From assembly GCA_034421515.1 (NCBI GenBank), contig DAOUKH010000023.1, positions 1 through 64,000 of the forward strand: 64,000 nt of DNA, in the 5' to 3' direction. Position 1 is the stretch's first letter; each line of letters starts with the position of its first letter. This document shows, one piece after another, positions 25,582-34,290 of the stretch. The notes beneath the pieces were generated by a model. The model ran no database searches, had not been told where the DNA came from, and saw only the letters and a program-made list of their open reading frames with translations. Both the position numbers and the translations under genes were made by a program. Source of the DNA: DAOUKH01 sp034421515. Its GTDB lineage: Bacteria; Chloroflexota; Dehalococcoidia; SHYB01.

Positions 25582-26505
25582 CTAGGCGTTGGCTTGGAGC
25601 CACTCGAAGGCGGCGATGGCGGCGGTGACGCCATCGCCTGCGGAGTTGGCGAGCTGCCGGGTGGACTGCCAGCGGCACTCGCCGGCGGCGAAGACGCCGG
25701 GGATCTCGGTGGCCATGCGTAGATCGACCTTGACGTGGCCGCCGCCGTCGGTGGGGATGGAGGCGGCGAAGGGCGCGGTGGCGGGCTCGGAGCCGATGTA
25801 GGCGAAGATGCCGCTGACCTCGAGCTCGCGCTTCTCCTCGGTCTTCATGTCGCGCAGCGTCAGGCTCTTCACCGAGTCGTCGCCGTTGATGGCGTCGACG
25901 ACAGTGTCGTAGAGCACCTCGATCTTGGGGTTCTCGGCGACGCGGTCTTGGAGGACCTTGAGGCCGGTCAACTCCTCGCCGCGGACGATGAGGTAGACCT
26001 TGCTGCACATGTTGGTGAGGTAGAGGCCCTCGTCCATGGCGGAGTCGCCGCCGCCGATTACGGCGACGGCCTGGTCCTGGAAGAACATGCCGTCGCAGGT
26101 GGCGCAGTGGGAGACGCCGCGGCCCTCGAGCTCGGCCTCGCCGGGGACGCCGAGCTTCCGGTGCTCCGCGCCGGCGGCGATGATCACGGTCTTGGCGAGC
26201 CACGATTCGCCGTCGCCGAGCACCTCGATGGGCTGCTTGGAGGTGTCGATGCCTGTGACCATGCCGAAGCCGTATTCGAGGCCGGCGCTGCTCGCCTGCT
26301 CTTCGGCGCCGGTAATGAGGTCCATGCCGGAGACGCCCTTGGGGAAGCCGGGGTAGTTCTCCACCAAGTCGGTGTTCAGGATTTGACCGCCCATGATCAT
26401 CTGCTCGATCAGGACGGTCTTCATGCCCATCCTCGTGGCCTGCACGCCGGCGCTGAGGCCGGTGAAGCCGGAGCCGATGATGGCGAGGTCGTATACGTCG
26501 CTCAC
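25582..26505 (-). CDS. trxB: Thioredoxin reductase (NADPH-disulfide reductase)
   Basis: 307 residues. FAD-binding IIGSGFTGLSAG near residue 9, the redox-active CxxC as SHCATCDGMFF near 135, NADPH-binding VAVIGGGDSAMDEGLYL, and a final FAD motif GVFAAGECRW. It reduces thioredoxin with NADPH in the cytosol and thereby maintains cellular thiols; it is also relevant to selenide supply. The start is GTG at 26505 after GGAGGACATCC. A TATAGT box lies about 26 nt upstream (26544-26539). No thioredoxin gene is adjacent. Confidence 0.93.
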   Translation of the reverse strand: MSDVYDLAIIGSGFTGLSAGVQATRMGMKTVLIEQMIMGGQILNTDLVENYPGFPKGVSGMDLITGAEEQASSAGLEYGFGMVTGIDTSKQPIEVLGDGESWLAKTVIIAAGAEHRKLGVPGEAELEGRGVSHCATCDGMFFQDQAVAVIGGGDSAMDEGLYLTNMCSKVYLIVRGEELTGLKVLQDRVAENPKIEVLYDTVVDAINGDDSVKSLTLRDMKTEEKRELEVSGIFAYIGSEPATAPFAASIPTDGGGHVKVDLRMATEIPGVFAAGECRWQSTRQLANSAGDGVTAAIAAFEWLQANA

Positions 26506-26572
26506 GGATGTCCTCCGTCGCCGGATGTGGCTGGGGAGACTATACCGACCGACCTTCGGGGATGCTAGGCCC

Positions 26573-26657
26573 CAGAGGGGGCGCCCCGCGCGTGCCCGCC
26601 CTCAGTCCCTCCCAGAGGGAGGGAGGTTTAAGGTGGTCTCCCCCAGAGGGGAGAGGT
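26573..26657. repeat. Dispersed palindromic repeat, copy 9 (last in window)
   Basis: CCGCCCTCAGTCCCTCCCAG, AGGGAGGGAGGTTTAAGGTG and GTCTCCCCCAGAGGGGAGAG, with GTTTAAGG repeated. It ends at the lgt stop. No further copy is seen from here to 64000. Confidence 0.75.
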
Positions 26658-27443
26658 TTAAGGCGCTTCCCGGAACCGGGGCGTGTACCAGTGGCGGTAG
26701 AGCAGCACGCCGCCGCAGATGACGATGGCCGCGATGGAGATTGCCGCCGCGACCGGGAAGCCGCCGGCCACCCAGTTGCCGATGCGCAGCCACTCGAGCC
26801 CGAGCCGCACGCCGCCGTACCAGACGCCGTAAATGAGGACGATGTCGCCTTCCTTCAGCCGATCGGCGAAGCGGCGGGCGACGTAGAGCATGACGCCGAG
26901 CCCGGCAAGGTTGAGCAGCGACTCGTAGAGGAAGAGCGGGTGGAACTGGGAGAAGGTCTCGTAGCCCGACGCCCGCTTCGAGGCGTCGATGTTGATGGCC
27001 CACGGGAGGTCGGTGGGCGTGCCGTAGAGCTCCTGGTTGAAGAAGTTGCCCCAGCGGCCGATGGCCTGGCCGAGGATGAAGCCCGGCGCGCCGATGTCGA
27101 GCCAGTGCATGAGAGGCAGGCGTTGCCAGCGGGTGTAGATGGCGAGGCCGAGGATGGAGCCGATGGCGGCTCCGTAGATGCCGATGCCGCCCTCGTTGAG
27201 ATAGAAGACGCGGATGACGTCGTTCGAGTAGAGCTCGCCCCACTGATCGATGACGTGGTAGGCGCGGGCGCCGATCAGGGCCATCGGGAGACAGATGAGG
27301 AGGGCGTTGAAGACGTGGTTGGGGTCTTCGCCGCGCCGCTTGGCCTCGATGGCGGCGATCCACGCGCCCATGCCGAGCCCGACGGCGACGAGGACGCTGT
27401 ACCAGCGGAGGCCGAAGTTCCCGACCTCGAAGATGTACTCCAC
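26658..27443 (-). CDS. lgt: Prolipoprotein diacylglyceryl transferase
   Basis: 261 residues with about seven membrane spans. Signature sequences: IGARAYHVIDQW, GGIGIYGAAIGSILG, the Lgt motif GQAIGRWGNFFNQE and QFHPLFLYESLLNL. The enzyme attaches diacylglycerol from phosphatidylglycerol to the lipobox cysteine at the inner membrane, and so serves lipoproteins such as those at 8948 and 51658. The start is GTG at 27443 behind GAGGGAGCC. A TAGAAT box near 27483 (minus strand) may be the promoter. It is a core gene. Confidence 0.95.
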   Translation of the reverse strand: MEYIFEVGNFGLRWYSVLVAVGLGMGAWIAAIEAKRRGEDPNHVFNALLICLPMALIGARAYHVIDQWGELYSNDVIRVFYLNEGGIGIYGAAIGSILGLAIYTRWQRLPLMHWLDIGAPGFILGQAIGRWGNFFNQELYGTPTDLPWAINIDASKRASGYETFSQFHPLFLYESLLNLAGLGVMLYVARRFADRLKEGDIVLIYGVWYGGVRLGLEWLRIGNWVAGGFPVAAAISIAAIVICGGVLLYRHWYTPRFREAP

Positions 27444-27495
27444 GCGGCTCCCTCTCGGCGGCGCAGGCCGCCCCGTGCATTCTACGGGATGGCGG

Positions 27496-28689
27496 CTAGC
27501 TCTCCGACTTCGCCCACTCGATCAGGATGTCGGCGACTTCGGGGCGGGTGAACTCGCCCGGCGGCCGCTCGCCGGCGCCCAGGAGCTCGCGCACCTTTGT
27601 TCCCGAAAGGAAGATCTGGTCGCCCTCGATGCGGGGGAAGGTCTTCGCGGTCACCATGCCCTGCGCCTGGATGCTGTAGGCGGCATGCTCGAACTTGAGC
27701 GGGGTGATGGCGATCTCGCCCGGCTCGAACTCGTCGAAGATCTCCTGCGCCTCGTAGGTCCCGTAGTAGTCGCCGACGCCGGCATGGTCGCGGCCCACGA
27801 TGAAGTGCGTGCAGCCATAGTTCTGGCGCACCAGCGCGTGGAGGATGGCCTCGCGCGGCCCGGCGTAGCGCATCGCCGCCGGCATGACGGTGAGCATGGT
27901 GCGCTCGGAGACGTAATACTTCTCGATGAGCGTCCGGTAGCAGTCCATGCGGACGTCGGCGGGGATGTCGCCGGGCTTTGTCTCGCCGACCAGCGGGTGG
28001 ATCAGCAGACCGTCGGTGATCTCGAGGGCGCACTTGGTCAGATACTCGTGAGCGCGGTGGATGGGGTTCCGCGTCTGGAAGGCGGCGACGGTGCTCCAGC
28101 CGTGCTCGGCGAAGGCGGCGCGGGTCTCGGCGGGACGCTTGCGATGCTCGGTGAACTGCTCGCCGGGCTCCCGCTCCGGCGTCACCGTGATGACGTCGAT
28201 GGGGCCGGCGACCAGCCAGTCGCCCTCGCCCAAGACCGCCTCGACGCCGGGGTGGGCCGCGTCGTCGGTGCGGAAGACGTTGGGAATCTCCAGCGCCTTG
28301 TCGTGGGGATAGACCTCCTCGACGTCGATGACGGCGAGCAGCGTGCCGTCGTGATGTTTGAGCACGGCCTTGCCGCCGACGTTCAGCGTCTGCTTGACGG
28401 TGTCGTCGACGGCGAGGGTGATTGGGATCGGCCACACCGTGCCGTCGGCGAGCCTCGCCCGGCGGCAGACGGACTCGAAGTCGGCCTGGCCGACGTAGCC
28501 GGTCAGCGGGCTGAACGCGCCGATGGCGATCATTTCAAGGTCGCAGAACTGCTTGAAGCTCAGCGTGATCGCGGGCAGGTCCGCGGCGGTCGACCGCAGC
28601 TCAGCGGTCTTGGCCGCGCCGGCGATACGGTCGACGAGCGCGCCGCCGTGGGGCGCGATGGTGGCGTGGGGAATCGTGGTCGTGGACAT
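27496..28689 (-). CDS. sat: Sulfate adenylyltransferase (ATP sulfurylase)
   Basis: 397 residues. The ATP-sulfurylase active-site QTRNPIHRAHEYL is present, as are IHPLVGETKPGD, the GRDHAGVGDYYG motif and a C-terminal LSGTKVRELL. It makes adenosine 5'-phosphosulfate from sulfate and ATP, the entry to sulfate assimilation, or with reversed flow in sulfur oxidation. No APS kinase or APS reductase is adjacent, so the direction cannot be told. A TATACT box lies about 60 nt upstream on the minus strand (28757-28752). Lies just upstream of lgt, same strand, 52 nt apart. Confidence 0.95.
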   Translation of the reverse strand: MSTTTIPHATIAPHGGALVDRIAGAAKTAELRSTAADLPAITLSFKQFCDLEMIAIGAFSPLTGYVGQADFESVCRRARLADGTVWPIPITLAVDDTVKQTLNVGGKAVLKHHDGTLLAVIDVEEVYPHDKALEIPNVFRTDDAAHPGVEAVLGEGDWLVAGPIDVITVTPEREPGEQFTEHRKRPAETRAAFAEHGWSTVAAFQTRNPIHRAHEYLTKCALEITDGLLIHPLVGETKPGDIPADVRMDCYRTLIEKYYVSERTMLTVMPAAMRYAGPREAILHALVRQNYGCTHFIVGRDHAGVGDYYGTYEAQEIFDEFEPGEIAITPLKFEHAAYSIQAQGMVTAKTFPRIEGDQIFLSGTKVRELLGAGERPPGEFTRPEVADILIEWAKSES

Positions 28690-28776
28690 GTCGGGGCGCG
28701 GTCTCCTGAAGCGGGGGTGCGGACACGCCCGCCGCGGCGAGCGCCATCGGAGAGTATACCAGCGTGGGGGTGCGCC

Positions 28777-30012
28777 CTAGTAGATCACCCGCTCCGCTTC
28801 GAGGCGGTCGAGCTCAGCGTCTCCGGCGCCCATGAGGTCGCCGAAGACGCGGCGGTTGTGCTCGCCGAGGAGCGGGGTCGTCGTCCGTACCGATCCCGGC
28901 GTGCCGCTGAACTTCCAGTGCACGCCGTAGATCCACTCGGGGCCGAGGGCGTGGTCGACTTGCAGCCAGGAGCCGCGGGCCTTCCAGTGGGGGTCGCTGT
29001 AGAGCTCGCGGGAGCCCATGACGGGGAAGGCTGCCACACCCTCGGCCTGGAGGCGCTCCGCCGCCGCGTAGTGCGTGCGGCGCTTGGTCCACGCCGCGAT
29101 GCGCTCGTCGAGGGCATCTTCGTTGCGCTTGCGGCGGTACTTGTCGGCGAAGCGCGGGTCGCGCCCCCAACGGGGCCGGCCGAGGGCGCGGAGCAGCCCG
29201 CGCCATTCCTCTTCCTCGTAGACCGAGATTGAGACCCAGCGGTCGTCGCCGTTGGAGGGGTAGACGTTGTTGGGCACGCAGAGCAGGTCGTGGTTGCCGT
29301 CGGGGCCGTGCAGCCTGCCGTTCCACTGGTAGTCGAGGAAGAGCGGGCCCATCGTCGCCGTCGACATTTCCCACTGGGAGAAGTCGACGTGGCAGCCCTG
29401 GCCGGTCTCGTTGCGGCGCCGTAGCGCGGCGAGGACGGCGTAGCAGGCCATCAGGCCAGCGAACGGGTCGATGATCGACATGCCGAAGTTCGAGGGACGC
29501 TCCCCGGCGTAGCCCTGGACGGCGTCGAGTCCCGCGAGGGTGCTGATCACCTGGCCATAGGTGTTGATGCGCCGGTAGGGCCCCCACTGCCCCGCCGCGG
29601 AGGGGGAGACCATGATGAGGTCGGGCCGGTAGGGGCGCAGCGAGGCGTAGTCGATGCCCAGCTTGGCGACCGTGCCCGGCGTCCAGTTCTCGGTCACCAC
29701 GTCCGCGGTGCGGACGAGGTCGCGTAGCCGCTCGCGCCCTTCGCCGGTCTCCAGATTGACCGTGATGCTCTGCGTGTTGCGCAGGAGGTTGTGGAGCCAG
29801 AGGTTGTGGTCGGGGTCTTCGATGCCGTCCATGAACGGCGGGATGCCGCGCAGGGTCTCCAGCCGTTGCCGCGAGTCGACCTTGATGACTTCGGCGCCCA
29901 TGTCGGCGAGGAGGTGCGACATGGTGGCGCAGACCCAGTACCAGCCCAGGTTGAGCACGCGCAGGCCGGCGAGGGGGAGGTTGCCGCTGCCGTTGGACGC
30001 CGCGCCCTGCAT
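28777..30012 (-). CDS. CaiB/BaiF CoA-transferase, Asp-containing partner
   Basis: 411 residues. LADMGAEVIKVDSRQRLETL near the N-terminus, VVTENWTPGTVAKLGIDYAS and the GQGCHVDFSQWE stretch identify the class III fold. The catalytic Asp is present in SIIDPFAGLMACYAVLAALR. The ATG at 30012 shares one base with the stop of the upstream CoA-transferase (TGATG), so the two are translationally coupled and probably form a heterodimer. The unit order (Asp-less first, Asp-containing second) matches the three other pairs in this window. Substrates unknown. Confidence 0.93.
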   Translation of the reverse strand: MQGAASNGSGNLPLAGLRVLNLGWYWVCATMSHLLADMGAEVIKVDSRQRLETLRGIPPFMDGIEDPDHNLWLHNLLRNTQSITVNLETGEGRERLRDLVRTADVVTENWTPGTVAKLGIDYASLRPYRPDLIMVSPSAAGQWGPYRRINTYGQVISTLAGLDAVQGYAGERPSNFGMSIIDPFAGLMACYAVLAALRRRNETGQGCHVDFSQWEMSTATMGPLFLDYQWNGRLHGPDGNHDLLCVPNNVYPSNGDDRWVSISVYEEEEWRGLLRALGRPRWGRDPRFADKYRRKRNEDALDERIAAWTKRRTHYAAAERLQAEGVAAFPVMGSRELYSDPHWKARGSWLQVDHALGPEWIYGVHWKFSGTPGSVRTTTPLLGEHNRRVFGDLMGAGDAELDRLEAERVIY

Positions 30013-31253
30013 CAGATGACCCCCGCCCGCCGCAGTAAGGGCAGCTCGGCGCGTTCGAGGCCGAGCATGCCGCAGTAGACCGCCTCGTTGTGCTCGCCGA
30101 GGCGCGGGGCGCGTCGCTCGACCGACCACGGCGCCAGCGTCTTCGACGCCGGCGTCTCGCTCTGATCTTGGCCGAAACGGAAGGGCGGCCCTGGGATGCG
30201 GAGCGCAGCCGAACGTTCGCCGGGCAGGTCGACGAAGAATTCACGCTCGGCGAGGTGCTCGTTGGCCATGAGGTCGGCGACGGTGTAGAGCGGGGCGGCG
30301 GGCGCGCTGCGGGCTTGGCACCGGTCGAAGATCTCCTGGGCCGTGTTCGCCTGCAGCCAAGGTCGGAGCAGGTCGTAGATTTCACGGGCGTAGACGGCGC
30401 GCTGACGTCCTCCGCCGAGGAAGAGGTCGGTGGTCGCCCAGTCGGGGTTATCCATCGCGTCGACCAGCCCCGACCACTGCTCGTCGGTGAGACACATGAG
30501 GTAGACGTAGCCGTCCTTGCAGGGGAGGAGCGCGGTGGGGGCGTTGCCGTCCATGCGCAGGCCGACGCGGGCCTTCTCGGCGCCGTTCATCAGATAGTCG
30601 CTGACCTCGACGGCGATGTAGAGCATGGCGATGGTCTCGGCCTCGGCGATGTCGATCGTCTGGCCGCGCTCCGTCTTCTCCCGCGCGTGGAGGGCGATCA
30701 TCGCCGCCGCCGCCACCGAGACCGCGCCCCAGTGGTTGGCGTGGTAGTGGGCGCCCCGCAGCGGCTCCCGGTCGGGCGCACCCATGTAGATGTGGGACGA
30801 GCCGCTGCCGTGCCAGCTCGTCAGGTCGTAGCCCCGGTAGTTGGCGTAGGGGCCGGACCGGCCCAGGCTACTCACCGCGACGGTGATGAGCCGGGGATTG
30901 TCGTCCGCCAGCGTCTCGTGGCCGAGGCCGAGGGCGTCGAGATCGCCGGCTTGCGTGCCGTCGATGAGCACGTCGGCGGCCGCGGCGAGGCGGCGGAAGA
31001 GCCGCCGCCCGGTCGCGGACGAGGGGTCGAGGGTCACGCCGAGCTTGTTGGCGTTGTTGAAGAGGTGCTGCGCGCCGGCCTCGGCGTCGGGGGCGTCGCC
31101 GGGGAAGGGGCCGTGTATGCGTCCCGGGTCGCCGCCGTCGGGCGACTCGATCTTGATGACCTCGGCGCCCATGTCGGCGAGCAGGCGTCCGCCGTAGGCC
31201 GCGTTCAGCCACGGGCCGTATTCGACGACGCGGACATTCTCCAGCGGGCGCAC
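30012..31253 (-). CDS. CaiB/BaiF CoA-transferase, Asp-less partner
   Basis: 413 residues from GTG at 31253. Family motifs: VRVVEYGPWLNAAYGGRLLA, DMGAEVIKIESPDGGDPGR and VSSLGRSGPYANYRGYDL. Aligned on REKTERGQ, the catalytic Asp position reads Asn within HANHWGAVS, so it should not form the aspartyl-CoA anhydride alone. GTG is chosen because the family begins right there and GGAAGGAG is near; the 33 upstream codons are Arg-rich and lie in the divergent promoter region. It is followed by the Asp-containing partner. Confidence 0.9.
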   Translation of the reverse strand: MRPLENVRVVEYGPWLNAAYGGRLLADMGAEVIKIESPDGGDPGRIHGPFPGDAPDAEAGAQHLFNNANKLGVTLDPSSATGRRLFRRLAAAADVLIDGTQAGDLDALGLGHETLADDNPRLITVAVSSLGRSGPYANYRGYDLTSWHGSGSSHIYMGAPDREPLRGAHYHANHWGAVSVAAAAMIALHAREKTERGQTIDIAEAETIAMLYIAVEVSDYLMNGAEKARVGLRMDGNAPTALLPCKDGYVYLMCLTDEQWSGLVDAMDNPDWATTDLFLGGGRQRAVYAREIYDLLRPWLQANTAQEIFDRCQARSAPAAPLYTVADLMANEHLAEREFFVDLPGERSAALRIPGPPFRFGQDQSETPASKTLAPWSVERRAPRLGEHNEAVYCGMLGLERAELPLLRRAGVI

Positions 31254-31347
31254 GGTATGGGCGGCTCCTTCCCTCCGTCGGATTTGAGCCGCGCCGGCGG
31301 CTTTTGTCAAACGACGCCGGCGTGTTCCGCGGGGCGCACCGCGCGCG

Positions 31348-31353
31348 TACAAT
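31348..31353 (+). promoter_or_regulatory. Putative -10 box (TACAAT) for a leaderless transcript
   Basis: TACAAT in GCGTACAATGCGCGCC, 7 nt before the ATG at 31361; the predicted start of transcription coincides with the ATG. Confidence 0.45.
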
Positions 31354-31360
31354 GCGCGCC

Positions 31361-33037
31361 ATGCCGACCGACGACCCCCTCACGCCGGCCAACGGCGCCG
31401 ACCTCGCCACAGCGCCTTCCGCGGGCGGCGAGCACCTCGGCATGGTCGTCAGCGGGTCGTTGACCAAGGGCGTCGACGTCCGGCTCGAAGGCGGCGTTCC
31501 CATCGAGGACGTCTCGGTGGGGCGCTTTGTCACCATACAGGCCGAACGCCGGCGCTTCTTCGGCGTCGTCACCGACATCTCGCTGGGGCAGACCGACCCC
31601 GCGATGGCCCTGACCCCGCCCGACGTGGACGATGAGTTCATCCGGGCCGTGGTCAGCGGGGCCAACGCCTTCGGCCTCGTCCACGTCGTGCCGTACCTGA
31701 TGCAGACGGGCGCCGTCGGGCTTGACGACGGGCCGCTCCCCGCGAAGACCGTGCCGCCGCACTTCGCCCCGGCCCGCTACAGCGCGGCGCAGGAGATCGA
31801 GGCGATCTTCGGCGAGAACGACGACGACCACCTCTGGGTGGGCAGCCCGCTGGACATGGAGGAGGCGCCGATCTGCCTCGATGCCGACCGGCTCACCGAG
31901 CGCAGCACCGGCGTGTTCGGGAAGACGGGCACGGGCAAGTCGTTCCTCACGCGGGTGCTGCTCGCCGAGATCGTGATGAAAGGGCAGGCGGTGAGCCTGG
32001 TCTTCGACATGCACAGCGAGTACGGCTGGGCCTCTCCCAGCGAGTCGGGAGCGCAGGTGAAGGGGCTGAAGCAGCTCTTCCCCGGCCGGGTCGGCGTCTT
32101 CACGCTCGACGACGAGTCGACGCGCCGCAAGGGTGCCAGCGCCGACTACGTGGTGCGCATCGGCTACGACGACATCGAAGCCGCCGACGTGGCCTCGGCG
32201 GCGGGCGTTCTCGGACTGAACGAGACGCAGGTCCAGGCGATCGAGCGGCTGGAGAAGCGCCACGGTCGGAAGTGGCTGCGGACCCTGCTGGCCGCGGACG
32301 GTGTGGAGGAGCTAACCGACCTCGCTGGCGGGGTCGAGCACGAGGCGACGCTCGCGGCCGTCCACCGGCGCGTGCAGCGCCTCGGCTCGCTCGACTTCCT
32401 GACCAAGGAGCGGCCCGAGGACTCGGTGCGGCGCATCATGGAATATCTGGAGGCGGGCAAGCACGTTGTCCTCGAGTTCGGACGCCACCGCAACAACCTC
32501 GCCGCCTACATCCTCGTCGCCAACCTGCTGACGCGGCGCATCCACGAGGCCTACGTCGACCGTGTCGAGGCGTCGTTGGCGGGGAGCGGCAAGCCGCCGC
32601 CGCACCTGGTGATCGCGGTCGAGGAGGCGCACAAGTTCCTCAGTCCAGGCGTGGCCGGCTACACGAGCTTCGGCACCATCGCGCGGGAGCTGCGGAAGTA
32701 CAACGTCACGCTGCTCATCATCGACCAACGCCCAAGCGGCATCGACCATGAGGTGCTGTCGCAGATCGGCACCAAGCTGACCTGCCTGCTGGAGGATGAC
32801 CGCGACATTGACGCCGTGCTCGCCGGCGTCTCAGGTCGCGGCGAGCTACGGGCCGTTCTCGCCAAGCTGGAGACGAAGCAGCAGGCGCTCATCTTCGGCC
32901 ACGCCGTGCCGATGCCGGTGGTCGTCCGCACCCGCACCTACGGCCCCGACTTCTACAAGAGCGTGGGCTACCTGGAGCCGGAGGAACGCCAAGCGGCTCT
33001 GGCGCGCGACGTCGACGACCTGTTCGGGAGCCGGTAG
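31361..33037 (+). CDS. HerA-like hexameric ATPase (DUF87/FtsK-HerA superfamily)
   Basis: 558 residues. An N-terminal barrel-like (HAS) region has GMVVSGSLTKGVDVRLEGG and VGRFVTIQAE. The Walker A is GVFGKTGTGKSFL near residue 186 and Walker B HLVIAVEEAHKFLSPG. An IIDQRPSGIDHEVLSQIGTK segment includes the arginine/sensor region. HerA translocates DNA, usually with the NurA nuclease in end-resection, or with other effectors in anti-phage systems. No nurA or other effector is next to it: the adjacent gene is convergent, 3 nt away. The TACAAT box 7 nt before the ATG supports this start. Confidence 0.88.
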   Translation: MPTDDPLTPANGADLATAPSAGGEHLGMVVSGSLTKGVDVRLEGGVPIEDVSVGRFVTIQAERRRFFGVVTDISLGQTDPAMALTPPDVDDEFIRAVVSGANAFGLVHVVPYLMQTGAVGLDDGPLPAKTVPPHFAPARYSAAQEIEAIFGENDDDHLWVGSPLDMEEAPICLDADRLTERSTGVFGKTGTGKSFLTRVLLAEIVMKGQAVSLVFDMHSEYGWASPSESGAQVKGLKQLFPGRVGVFTLDDESTRRKGASADYVVRIGYDDIEAADVASAAGVLGLNETQVQAIERLEKRHGRKWLRTLLAADGVEELTDLAGGVEHEATLAAVHRRVQRLGSLDFLTKERPEDSVRRIMEYLEAGKHVVLEFGRHRNNLAAYILVANLLTRRIHEAYVDRVEASLAGSGKPPPHLVIAVEEAHKFLSPGVAGYTSFGTIARELRKYNVTLLIIDQRPSGIDHEVLSQIGTKLTCLLEDDRDIDAVLAGVSGRGELRAVLAKLETKQQALIFGHAVPMPVVVRTRTYGPDFYKSVGYLEPEERQAALARDVDDLFGSR

Positions 33038-33040
33038 CAG

Positions 33041-33835
33041 CTAGCTTCCCACGCGGTCGAAGTGCGGGGGGTTGGCCCCGCCCCAGGAGGAGGCTAGGAA
33101 TACCTCTATGCGCCGAGTCAGCCTACTAGCATGTCTAGGCTGCGCCAATACGAAGTAGACGCGTGAGGTGCGGCGCCTGAAACGAAGCGCGATGGGCTTG
33201 GCACCCCGGAGCCGGTGACGCAACTCTCCACTTCGCCTGGCGATTTGCTCCTGAGCGTCTCCTTTGCGCCCAAGATGATGGTAGACAACGAGACTCTTGC
33301 CGAGTTCCCAGCACCGCAGCAGATCGTCGTAGTAGACATACTTGGGCCCCTTTAGGCTCAAGCGGCCACGGCTTGCAATCTCCAGGCCGTTATCAGGATC
33401 GGCGAAGACCAGGTCTGCGTCCTTGATGCAGCGCAGCCCGGCATCGAGCCATTTGCGCCGCTCCTCCGATCGTTCGCTCCGCGCAGTGTGGTCGAAGTTG
33501 AGGGGAGTGTTGTAAAGGGCTGTGCCCTCGGGCAGCGCGCCGCTGTTCTCCACTGCGGCCACTGAACGGTTGCCGCCTCGTACGACCTGCCGCATCTTCT
33601 TGAACAGGTCGGGGTCGCAGTCGGCAAGGAGCCGCTCCTGGGGCGATGGCCCGGCGCCGCAGCCGAGGTCGAGGTACTGCGTGTGTCCACCGTCGGGCGA
33701 AGTGTCCTTCCCATCAAAGAGATACCAGAGCACGCCTAGCTGCAGTGCCGGAGCATGCTCGTCCGTGCGACAGAGCCAGCGCAAAAGACCATACTTTCCG
33801 AAGTCCCCAACGTCGCCCGCGTAGCCGTCTTGCAT
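33041..33835 (-). CDS. Conserved hypothetical protein with GDFGKYGLLR and FADPDNGLE motifs
   Basis: 264 residues. MQDGYAGDVGDFGKYGLLRW, then LGVLWYLFDG, TQYLDLGCGAGPSPQERLLA, KWLDAGLRCIKDADLVFADP followed by DNGLE, and KSLVVYHHLGRKGDAQEQ. The pattern (glycine-rich GCGAG-type turn, then an acidic DPDNG after a hydrophobic strand) resembles a Rossmann methyltransferase, but I cannot place it in a named family. GC is slightly lower than in the neighbours, hinting at a later arrival. It is convergent with the HerA-like gene. Function not assigned. Confidence 0.75.
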   Translation of the reverse strand: MQDGYAGDVGDFGKYGLLRWLCRTDEHAPALQLGVLWYLFDGKDTSPDGGHTQYLDLGCGAGPSPQERLLADCDPDLFKKMRQVVRGGNRSVAAVENSGALPEGTALYNTPLNFDHTARSERSEERRKWLDAGLRCIKDADLVFADPDNGLEIASRGRLSLKGPKYVYYDDLLRCWELGKSLVVYHHLGRKGDAQEQIARRSGELRHRLRGAKPIALRFRRRTSRVYFVLAQPRHASRLTRRIEVFLASSWGGANPPHFDRVGS

Positions 33836-33877
33836 CGGTGCGGTTCTCTGTCGTCAACAGAGCGGCGTGACTAGCGC

Positions 33878-34288
33878 CTAGACCTTCGCCTTGATCTTGG
33901 TGAAGTCGAAGCTGGTGATGTCGTCCAGGGGGACGGCGTAGACCGTGCGGTCCGCGGCGTCGCGGTCGATGGGGTCGGACGGGAGGCGCGCGGCGAGGGC
34001 CGGGTCGTCGAGGCGCTGGGCGTGTCCGTGGATTGTGACGCCCTTGATCTCGTAATAGGTCGGGTATTGGTCGTTCATGCAGACGACGCGGGGGTCTCGC
34101 TCAATGTTCGCGGCGGCCCGCGTTGCACTGGGGACGGCGAAGATGAGTTGCCCGCCCTCGATAAGCGAGGCGGCGACGTCGCCCCAGGGGGAGCCGTCTT
34201 CGTCGAGGGTACCCACGACGATCCAGGGCTTTGCGCCGATGAAGTCGGTGAGCTCCTCGTTGGACATGGCGATGGACTCGCGGGGCAT
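33878..34288 (-). CDS. PPOX-family flavin/F420 protein (second copy of pair)
   Basis: 136 residues. EELTDFIGAKPWIVVGTLDE, then DGSPWGDVAASLIEGGQLIF, AVPSATRAAANIERDPRVVC, YYEIKGVTIHGHAQRLDDPA and an ending TSFDFTKIKAKV. It parallels the protein at 19402 along its whole length. The split-barrel fold binds FMN or F420. The ATG at 34288 comes 2 nt after the upstream PPOX stop, the same spacing as in the first pair. No CoA-transferase follows here, unlike the first pair. Confidence 0.85.
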   Translation of the reverse strand: MPRESIAMSNEELTDFIGAKPWIVVGTLDEDGSPWGDVAASLIEGGQLIFAVPSATRAAANIERDPRVVCMNDQYPTYYEIKGVTIHGHAQRLDDPALAARLPSDPIDRDAADRTVYAVPLDDITSFDFTKIKAKV

Positions 34289-34290
34289 GG

